From: an uncultured Selenomonadales bacterium
Lineage (GTDB): Bacteria; Bacillota; Negativicutes; Selenomonadales; Selenomonadaceae
Reading direction: 5' to 3'
Assembly: GCA_937877655.1 (NCBI GenBank)
Contig: CALFJC010000080.1
Location: forward strand, 1-6,117
DNA length: 6,117 bases
Part shown: in pieces, positions 1 through 5,700 of the stretch
Layout of the letters: every line of letters begins with the position of its first letter
How positions within the stretch are numbered: position 1 is the stretch's first letter
Notes under the pieces: model-generated
Told to the model about the DNA's origin: nothing
Databases searched by the model: none
The model's input: only the letters and a program-made list of their open reading frames with translations
Program-made: the position numbers and the translations under genes

Positions 1-531
1 AAAAATTTTTCGCGCCTTGTAATTCGGCAAAAGTCGCTTGACTTCCCGCCGCCGCTCCGAAATTATTTTTAAGCCCGCGCCGAAATTTTCATCAAGCTCC
101 GATTCCAACATTTGCCGCACGAATTTTGAAAACGCAGGGGAATTCGCGCCCGTCGAGATTGTCAATAAAAATTCGCCGCGTCTGATTTTGGACGGTACAT
201 TGAAATTGCCGCCCGCCTCGTCCACGACGTTTACCAAAATTTTTTTCGCCCGCGCAATTTCCGTTACCCGCCTGTTGACTTCGGGATTATCGGTTGCCGC
301 GATTAAAATTATTTCGTCGCCGAGCATTTCTTCCGAAAATTTTTCTCTTACCAAAGAAATTTCTCCGCGCAGAAAAAGTTCCTCAATGCCCGCGCAGATT
401 TCGGGAGCAATGACTTTGACTTTCGCGCCCGCCTCCAAAAGCCCGCGAATTTTTCTAAGTGCAACTTCTCCGCCGCCGACAACGACGACATCTTTATTTT
501 CTATGTGAAAATTAATCGGATAAAGTTTCAA
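1..531 (-). CDS. Precorrin-2 dehydrogenase / sirohydrochlorin ferrochelatase, Met8/CysG-N family (C-terminus cut by window)
   Basis: The 177 visible codons encode a cytoplasmic enzyme of siroheme synthesis, which oxidises precorrin-2 to sirohydrochlorin with NAD+; many relatives also insert iron. A Rossmann nucleotide-binding start is seen at residues 14-43 (DVVVVGGGEVALRKI, then GAKVKVIAP), followed by LIAATDNPEVN (76-86) and NVVDEAGGNFNVPS (101-114). It ends with RRGEFLLTISTGANSPAF (117-134), the conserved stretch after the NAD domain. Asp104 sits where this family carries its key catalytic aspartate. Family members run to about 200 residues or more, so a short helical C-terminus lies beyond base 1. 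The start chosen is TTG at 531-529: the frame has an in-frame stop at 555-553, no ATG or GTG lies between, and AAGGAG lies 10 bases upstream. It follows the secretin gene on the same strand after 148 bases, with no obvious functional tie. Its names elsewhere include sirC, MET8 and the N-terminal half of cysG. The family call is secure; whether it also has chelatase activity cannot be seen. Confidence 0.93.
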   Translation of the reverse strand, partial: MKLYPINFHIENKDVVVVGGGEVALRKIRGLLEAGAKVKVIAPEICAGIEELFLRGEISLVREKFSEEMLGDEIILIAATDNPEVNRRVTEIARAKKILVNVVDEAGGNFNVPSKIRRGEFLLTISTGANSPAFSKFVRQMLESELDENFGAGLKIISERRREVKRLLPNYKARKIF

Positions 532-541
532 ACCCCAAAAA

Positions 542-547
542 CTCCTT
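542..547 (-). promoter_or_regulatory. Ribosome binding site of the precorrin-2 dehydrogenase gene
   Basis: AAGGAG on the minus strand, 10 bases before the TTG codon at 531-529. With no ATG or GTG available in the open frame, this site decides the start. Confidence 0.7.
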
Positions 548-554
548 AAAAATT

Positions 555-671
555 ATGAAGAAACAGCGGCGAGCGAAAGCACGGGCGCACAGGATGTGTG
601 CCAACAACAGAAACTTTTCCCGTTTCCCTTGTCCTTTGTCCCTTCTTTTGGGCGCAACAAAGAAAGTATGA
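555..671 (+). CDS. Doubtful 38-codon ORF in the intergenic spacer
   Basis: An ATG at 555 opens a 38-residue frame ending in TGA at 669-671. The predicted peptide begins MKKQRRAKARAHRM and ends SLLLGATKKV, so it has a very basic N-terminal half and a short hydrophobic stretch near the end. No Shine-Dalgarno sequence precedes the ATG; the upstream CTCCTT belongs to the opposite-strand ribosome site. No promoter is visible, and it is antisense to the leader of the flanking operon. More likely it is a chance frame through a structured spacer; the alternative is a small basic peptide that travels with a repeated element. I do not recognise a function. Confidence 0.15.
   Translation: MKKQRRAKARAHRMCANNRNFSRFPCPLSLLLGATKKV
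584..602. repeat. Inverted repeat / hairpin in spacer
   Basis: GGCGCACA (584-591) and TGTGTGCC (595-602) are separated by the three-base loop GGA. As plus-strand RNA this is 8 base pairs including one G-U; as minus-strand RNA one pair becomes an A-C mismatch. No T-run follows on either side, so it is not a classical terminator. Confidence 0.5.
634..662. repeat. Imperfect inverted repeat downstream of the secretin gene
   Basis: CTTTGTCCC (634-642) pairs with GGG (650-652) and ACAAAG (657-662), with a 7-base loop and a 4-base bulge (CGCA). On the minus strand it would form about 18 bases after the secretin stop codon, so it could protect the 3' end of the upstream mRNA or weakly terminate. It lacks the T-tract of an intrinsic terminator. 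Confidence 0.4.
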
Positions 672-679
672 ATACGCTT

Positions 680-2071
680 TTAAGGTTCAGTGGATAAAGT
701 TTCATTTGAATTGCCTTCCAAAACTTTTGCCGTCAACAAAATTATAAGTTCGGATTCCGATTTACTTTTGCGATGATTTCTGAACAACGCGCCCAAAATC
801 GGCAAGTCGCCCAAAAAAGGAATTTTGCTGACAGATTTTGACTCCTCCGCGCCGATCAGCCCGCCGATAATCATCGGCTCGCCGTTGCGAACGGTTACCG
901 TTGTATCAGCCGAGCGCGTGTTGAATCGATAAGCTTTTAAATCTTCGACGTATTGCGGCGTGCTAACCTCCGTATGAATCTGCGCGGTTATCGTGCCGTC
1001 GGAATTTATTCGCGGCGTGTATTTCAAAATAATCCCGGCGTCGCGATAATCAATCGAAGTCGTCACAGTTGAGTTTGTCGTTGAAGTTGTGGGGACGGGC
1101 ACCGAGCTTCCGACATTGATAACGGCTTCTTTTCCTTGAATCGTCGTGACATTCGGGCGAGATAAAATTTTTGCCTTGCCGTCTGTGACAAGCGCATTAA
1201 TCCTCGCGCCGTAATAAAATTCAAAAGGATAGCCTTCGTGACTGCGCCCGAATCGAATAATTCCGTAGCCCGTCGAATCGTTTGATTTGCGGGTGTAAGT
1301 ATTTTCTTCGTAATGAGTGACAACGCCATCGCTGTTTGTTCGCGTGTAAGATTCGCGGTCGTGTTCGGGATATTGCGGAATTCCCGACCAAGTCCACTCG
1401 ACGCCGAGATTTTTTGTTGCGTTCTTGTCAATCGCCAAAATTTTCGCCTCAACCGAAACTTGCTTAAGTTCAACGTCAAGAGTTTCCAAAAGTTTTTTGA
1501 CGCGCTCATATTCGGCGGGCGTCCCGAAAAGAATCAGCGCGTTGACTTCGGGATTGACAAAAACTCTGTCCGCACGCTTGATATTTTCCGAGTAATCATT
1601 GTCGGAGCTGTCGTCGTCGCGATAAGTGTAGCGATAAGTATAGGAGCCGTCGGAATTTCTTATGCGCGTCGTTTGATTCGGAAGTTTTTCCGTGTCGGGG
1701 TCGAGCGACATAATCACTGCTTCTTTTAAAATTTCCGCGTCGCCGAATTTTATCGGGAAAACATAACTTTGCATGGCTTCGACGCTTGACGCCGTCACGA
1801 TAAAAACGCCCGATTCTTTCAACAGCTGAAGACTTTTTGTCCTTGAAATGATCTCCAAAATTTTCAGCGGCTCGACATTCGTCAGCGAAATTGAAATTTT
1901 TCCTTTAACCGAATCATCGATTGAAACATTTATCCCGCCGGTTTTTGCCACGAGCATAATTGTTGCGCGTAAATCGGCGTCGTGAACGCTTAAAGTCATC
2001 GGGGCGGCTGAAAGGGGCGCGGGCATAAAAAAAATTGCCGAAGCAATCAGCGGCAGAAATTTTTTCAGCAA
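680..2071 (-). CDS. PilQ/GspD-family secretin, short form
   Basis: This is an outer-membrane channel subunit of the secretin superfamily, which forms multimeric gated pores for type IV pili or type II secretion. Residues 1-22 are a signal peptide (basic LKK, hydrophobic core, likely cleavage after LSAA or nearby). Residues 25-75 match the small STN domain (TLSVHDADLRATIMLVAKTG, then ISISLTNVEPLKILEII). Residues 100-200 form an N1-type secretin ring domain (VFVNPEVNALILFGTP at 170-185), interrupted by an Asp/Tyr/Ser-rich insertion at about 134-162. The secretin core spans about 205-452: VPVP gate segment (324-327), AGIILKYTPRI (345-355), SADTTVTVRNGEPMIIGGLI (387-406), KIPFLGDLPILGALFR (416-431) and ELIILLTAKVL (441-451). 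At 463 residues it is shorter than most PilQ or GspD proteins; I see no AMIN domain or pilotin-binding S-domain. The start is TTG at 2071-2069, directly after the TGA of the upstream gene, with AAAAGGA 10 bases upstream. Tight coupling to a PilP-like gene favours a PilQ role, but the sequence alone does not exclude GspD. Superfamily membership is certain. Confidence 0.93.
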   Translation of the reverse strand: MLKKFLPLIASAIFFMPAPLSAAPMTLSVHDADLRATIMLVAKTGGINVSIDDSVKGKISISLTNVEPLKILEIISRTKSLQLLKESGVFIVTASSVEAMQSYVFPIKFGDAEILKEAVIMSLDPDTEKLPNQTTRIRNSDGSYTYRYTYRDDDSSDNDYSENIKRADRVFVNPEVNALILFGTPAEYERVKKLLETLDVELKQVSVEAKILAIDKNATKNLGVEWTWSGIPQYPEHDRESYTRTNSDGVVTHYEENTYTRKSNDSTGYGIIRFGRSHEGYPFEFYYGARINALVTDGKAKILSRPNVTTIQGKEAVINVGSSVPVPTTSTTNSTVTTSIDYRDAGIILKYTPRINSDGTITAQIHTEVSTPQYVEDLKAYRFNTRSADTTVTVRNGEPMIIGGLIGAEESKSVSKIPFLGDLPILGALFRNHRKSKSESELIILLTAKVLEGNSNETLSTEP

Positions 2072-2650
2072 TCAGTTCACATCCTTTTGAAAGTAAATGC
2101 GTTCTCCGTCCTCGAATGTCACGAAGTCGGGCGTTATGTCGGAAATTTTTTTCCCGCCGATCTCTTCGCCGATTGTCAAGAATAAAGTTTCGTTTCCGCG
2201 CAGGAACATTGCCGTTTTATTTCCGCCGCTTATCGCCGTGCCCGTCAAAAGAATTTTTTCTGAAGGTTTTTCAATCTTTGGCGCGGGCGGCTGAATCACA
2301 ATCGACGGCGCAAGGATTTTCGGCAAAGGCGGCGTCGGAGGAGCCGGCGGCGGCTTGGATTCAATTTTTTCTTCGACCGCGAACGGGTCGCCGATAAAAA
2401 GTTTGTCGGCATTTGCTCCCAAAACAATTTTGACTCCGTCCGAATTTTTTTCGGCGGGCAAAATTTTAACGGGCAAATCTTTCGTAAGCGGCGGCGGTTC
2501 GTTCAAAATAATTTCTTCGTCAGAGTCTTCGTCTGTTATCGAAAAAATTAACAGAACGACGAAACATATTGCCAACGCGCCGACTCGAATTTTATTTTCC
2601 TTAAGCTCGTCAAGTTCGCGGCGCAAAATTTCTTTAAATTCATCGGGCAT
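2072..2650 (-). CDS. PilP/GspC-like inner-membrane protein of a pilus or secretion machine
   Basis: A 192-residue protein with four parts. Residues 1-21 are a charged cytoplasmic segment (MPDEFKEILRRELDELKENK). Residues 22-38 form one membrane helix (RVGALAICFVVLLIFSI). Residues 39-129 are an acidic, then proline-rich periplasmic linker (PPPAPPTPPLP around 100-110, PPAP at 121-124). Residues 132-190 form a compact beta-rich domain (LLTGTAISGGNKTAMF, LTIGEEIGGKKISDI, DFVTFEDGERIYF). That order, with the G-E-x-I-G-G-x-K-I pattern and a final strand, is what PilP and the HR domain of GspC share; these domains bind the N-terminal rings of the cognate secretin. PilP is usually a lipoprotein, whereas this protein has an uncleaved-looking anchor as in GspC. 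It is first in the operon, starts with ATG behind AGGGAG (7-base spacing) and its stop codon touches the secretin start. The pilM, pilN and pilO genes usually found upstream are absent. Detailed function is inferred from architecture and neighbour. Confidence 0.75.
   Translation of the reverse strand: MPDEFKEILRRELDELKENKIRVGALAICFVVLLIFSITDEDSDEEIILNEPPPLTKDLPVKILPAEKNSDGVKIVLGANADKLFIGDPFAVEEKIESKPPPAPPTPPLPKILAPSIVIQPPAPKIEKPSEKILLTGTAISGGNKTAMFLRGNETLFLTIGEEIGGKKISDITPDFVTFEDGERIYFQKDVN
2082..2088 (-). promoter_or_regulatory. Ribosome binding site of the secretin gene
   Basis: AAAAGGA on the minus strand lies inside the last codons of the upstream gene, 10 bases before TTG 2071-2069. It supports the TTG start and translational coupling, since the upstream TGA (2074-2072) directly abuts the start codon. 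Confidence 0.6.
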
Positions 2651-2657
2651 TTTGAAA

Positions 2658-2663
2658 CTCCCT
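2658..2663 (-). promoter_or_regulatory. Ribosome binding site of the PilP/GspC-like gene
   Basis: AGGGAG on the minus strand with a 7-base spacer to ATG 2650-2648, close to ideal spacing. Confidence 0.75.
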
Positions 2664-2677
2664 GAAAAATTTCTTGA

Positions 2678-2706
2678 AGTTTATCATACGCCCGCGCAGT
2701 TTTCAA
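2678..2706 (-). promoter_or_regulatory. Candidate promoter for the PilP/secretin operon
   Basis: On the minus strand TTGAAA (2706-2701) is followed after 17 bases by TAAACT (2683-2678), which would place the RNA start near 2671 and give a leader of about 20 bases. A better-looking -10, TATGAT (2688-2683), is only 12 bases from the same -35 and would need another, poorer -35. The location is right, but which -10 is used is uncertain. Confidence 0.45.
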
Positions 2707-2714
2707 CCTTGAAA
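2701..2714. repeat. Palindrome formed by two back-to-back -35 boxes
   Basis: TTTCAA-CC-TTGAAA is a perfect inverted repeat with 6-base arms. The left arm is the -35 box of the leftward promoter and the right arm is the -35 box of the rightward one. It could be an operator for joint control of both transcription units, or simply the geometric result of placing two TTGAAA boxes head to head. Confidence 0.6.
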
Positions 2715-2736
2715 AAATTTCCGTTGATGATAGAAT
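2709..2736 (+). promoter_or_regulatory. Promoter of the RTX-like giant gene
   Basis: TTGAAA (2709-2714), a 16-base spacer and TAGAAT (2731-2736). Each hexamer matches the sigma-70/sigma-A consensus at five of six positions. The RNA start would fall near 2742-2744, giving a leader of about 38 bases that begins just before the hairpin at 2747-2780. Confidence 0.65.
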
Positions 2737-2746
2737 CTCCACAACA

Positions 2747-2780
2747 TTTGAATCAAAAAATTTTTAAGGAGTGATTCAAA
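2747..2780 (+). promoter_or_regulatory. 5' leader hairpin enclosing the Shine-Dalgarno sequence
   Basis: TTTGAATCA (2747-2755) and TGATTCAAA (2772-2780) are perfect 9-base complements around a 16-base loop. The loop holds AAGGAG (2766-2771), and the right arm ends at the base before ATG 2781. In the predicted transcript this stem would form at the very 5' end. Two of the nine pairs are G-C, so it is only moderately stable and could respond to temperature, a protein, or ribosome binding. A DNA operator is the other possible reading. Confidence 0.55.
2766..2771 (+). promoter_or_regulatory. Ribosome binding site of the RTX-like gene
   Basis: AAGGAG with a 9-base spacer to ATG 2781. It is unusual because the whole spacer is one arm of the leader hairpin. 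Confidence 0.85.
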
Positions 2781-5700
2781 ATGGCAACCATCAAATATAT
2801 TTACGGCTCGGACGACGCGGACACAATTTCCATCGGCTCCAAATCGGATGTGACACTGATAGTTACTTACGGCGGCGATGACACAATCAACGTCGGGCGC
2901 GGCGGCGTTTATGTTGACGCGGGCACCGACAACAATTTAATTTATCTTGCCGCAGCCAACAGCAACACAGTAATTGCAAGCGGCGGCAACGATACCGTCA
3001 GTGCAATGTCTTCCGGAAATCATTATTACAACTTTATCAACATGGGCGGCGGCGACAACTCCATCAACAACGGAAACATTCAGCACTCCACAATTTCGGC
3101 GGGCGCAGGTAACGATACAATATCTTCGGGCGGCTGGTATTCTTCCATTGACGCAGGCGACGGCAACAACAAAATTTCAATCGTCGACGCAAACGGCGGA
3201 AATTCGATTTATGCAGGCGCGGGCGACAATGCCATTTCTATAACGGGTTCTTCGGGCGACAATTACATAAAACTCGGCGAAGGAAACAATACGGTTATAG
3301 GCGGACTCGGCACGGGAAATAAAGTTATTGCGGGCGACGGCAACAGCAGAGTTTCAATCGGCGGCGGGTTAGTCAGTCTCGGCGACGGCGCGGGCAATGA
3401 AGTTTCTTTGGGCTCACATAATAGTAGCTCCGTTATTTCGGGAAATGGCAACGATACAATCAACGTTGCCACTGTCGAAGGATACAGTTACTACAGTTTT
3501 ATCAGCATAAGCGGCGGCGATAACTCCATCAACAACGGAAACATTCAACACTCCACAATTTCAGCGGGTGCAGGAGCAGATTCAATAAGTTCGGGCGGCT
3601 GGTATTCTTCCATTGACGCGGGCGACGGCAACAACAAAATTTCAATCATCGACGCAAACGGCGGAAATTCGATTTATGCGGGCGAAGGCGACAATGCCAT
3701 CTCGATAGCGGGCTCTTCAAGCGACAATTACATAAAACTCGGCGAAGGAGATAATACGGTTATAGGCGGGCTCGGCACGGGAAATAAAGTTATTGCAGGC
3801 GACGGCAACAGCAGAGTTTCAATCGGCGGCGGACTCGTAAGTCTCGGTTCGGGCAAAGGAAATGAAGTTTCGTTGGGCTCACATAACAGCTCAAGTGTTA
3901 TTTCGGGAGATGGCAACGACACAATTAACGTTGAATCGGTTGCGGGATATAGCTACTACAGCTTTATCAGCATCAGCGGCGGAGATAATTTCATCAACAA
4001 CGGAAATATTCAACACTCCACAATTTTGGCGGGCGAAGGCAACGATACAATAAGTTCGGGCGGCTGGTATTCTTCCATTAACGCAGGCGACGGCAACAAC
4101 AAAATTTCTATCGTCGACGCGAGCGGCGGCAGTTCGATTTATGCAGGAAAAGGCGACAATGCCATCTCTATAGCAGGTTCTTCAAGTGACAATTACATAA
4201 AACTCGGCGAAGGCAACAACACGGTTATAGGCGGGCTCGGCACGGGAAATAAAGTTATTGCGGGCGACGGCAACAGCAGAGTTTCAATCGGCGGCGGACT
4301 CGTAAGTCTCGGAGACGGCGAAGGCAACGAAGTTTCATTGGGCTCACATAACAGCTCAAGTGTTATTTCGGGCAACGGCAATGATACAATCAACGTTGAG
4401 TCGGTTGCGGGATACAGTTACTACAGTTTTATCAGCATCAGCGGCGGCGACAACCTCATCAACAACGGAAATATCCAACACTCCACAATTTCGGCAGGCG
4501 CAGGCAACGATACCATAAGTTCGGGCGGCTGGTATTCTTCCATTGACGCGGGCGACGGCAACAATAAAATTTCTATCATAGACGCGAGCGGCGATAATTC
4601 CATTTATGCGGGCGAAGGTGACAATGCCATCTCGATAGCGGGCTCTTCAGGCGACAATTACATAAAACTTGGCGAAGGAAACAATACGGTTATAGGCGGG
4701 CTCGGCACGGGCAATAAAGTTATTGCGGGCGACGGCAACAGCAGAGTTTCAATCGGCGGCGGACTCGTAAGTCTCGGAGACGGCGAAGGCAACGAAATTT
4801 CTTTGGGCTCACATAACAGCTCAACGATTATTTCGGGCAACGGCGACGACACAATCAACGTTGAATCAATTTCGGGACATAGCTACTACAGCTTTATCAA
4901 CATAAGCGGCGGCGATAACTTTATCAACAACGGAAATATTCAACACTCCACAATTTCAGCGGGCGCAGGCAACGACACAATAAGTTCGGGCGGCTGGTAT
5001 TCTTCCATTAATGCCGGCGACGGCAACAACAAAATTTCTATCATCGACACGAGCGGCGGCAATACGATTATCACGGGCACAGGCAAAGATACAATCATTT
5101 TCGCGAGCGGCAACGGCAGTAACGTGGTTTCTTTGGGCGGCGGAAAAAATTTGATTAAAAATTGGGCGTCAAGCAACAAGCTTAAGATGGACGGCATTGT
5201 CGCTGCTACGATAATGAATGACGACGTTATTCTTGCCTCCGCAACTGCGATTGCCACTCTGCAGGGCGCGAAAAGTTTTTCCTCAGTGAAAATCGATTCG
5301 ACAGAGACACTCCCCGTAGAAAAAACTTTAGCCGTAACAAATATTACAACTTCGCCCGTGACGCTTGCCGCCGACTTTAAATCAGCCAACGCGATTAATC
5401 GGACAACTAAAGTTCAAATCACGGGCAATTCTCTCGACAATTTTATTATCGGCGGAAGAAACAACGACACCCTCAACGGCGCGGGCGGCAACGATACTTT
5501 GACGGGCGGTAAAGGAAGCGACGTTTTCATTTTCAGCGGCGGAAAAGATGTTATCACCGATTACGAGGCAAAAGATAAAATCAGCGTTGCTTCTGCTTAT
5601 GAAAATTTCTCCGTCGACGGCTCCGACATAATTTTTAACTTCGGCGAAGAAAATTCTCTGACAGTCAAAAACGGCGCGAGTAAAGCTGTCAACTTAAATT

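Larger units (their letters stand above)
532..679. other. Intergenic spacer with hairpins, no established gene
   Basis: These 148 bases lie between the secretin stop and the TTG start of the precorrin-2 dehydrogenase gene. They differ in texture from the coding DNA around them: purine-rich on the minus strand, with AAAG/CTTT runs near 610-666. They contain two inverted repeats (584-602 and 634-662). Neither is followed by a T-run in the minus direction, so no convincing Rho-independent terminator is present and read-through from the secretin gene is possible. A poor -10-like CATAAT (557-552, minus) has no good -35 partner. The spacer looks like an interspersed intergenic element, but a single copy in one window cannot establish that. 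Confidence 0.5.

Noticed and set aside
38..508. Plus-strand ORF of 156 codons
   Set aside because: It lies fully antisense to the precorrin-2 dehydrogenase gene, whose Rossmann and catalytic motifs are clear; its own translation is Ser/Pro-rich with no recognisable domain.
634..662. Intrinsic terminator of the secretin operon
   Set aside because: The stem is interrupted by a 4-base bulge and no T-run follows on the minus strand.
1063..1729. ORFs of 148 codons (minus, 1063-1509) and 138 codons (plus, 1313-1729)
   Set aside because: Both are out-of-frame shadows of the secretin gene and show no motif or ribosome site.
680..2650. Filamentous phage secretin (pIV-like) module
   Set aside because: No replication, coat or Zot-like genes are nearby, and the PilP/GspC-like partner with an STN domain fits a pilus or type II machine better.
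2035..2774. Several ORFs over the PilP-like gene and promoter region (plus 2035-2397, 2097-2294, 2355-2774; minus 2548-2742)
   Set aside because: They overlap the membrane protein gene whose TM helix, linker and C-terminal domain are coherent; two of them also run through the divergent promoter region.
2974..4053. Plus-strand ORFs at 2974-3243 and 3862-4053
   Set aside because: Out-of-frame readings of the RTX gene; the frame from 2781 is unbroken and has all the repeat motifs.
3263..4858. Four minus-strand ORFs of 64-69 codons spaced 465 bases apart
   Set aside because: They are the antisense image of the repeated block in the plus-strand gene (Pro/Ser/Leu-rich low complexity) and recur only because the DNA repeats.
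3033..5069. CRISPR array
   Set aside because: The repeats are 465 bases, directly adjoining and in frame within one gene; there are no short repeats with unique spacers.
4421..5389. Minus-strand ORFs at 4421-4603 and 4940-5389
   Set aside because: Antisense to the continuous plus-strand RTX frame; no ribosome site or domain.
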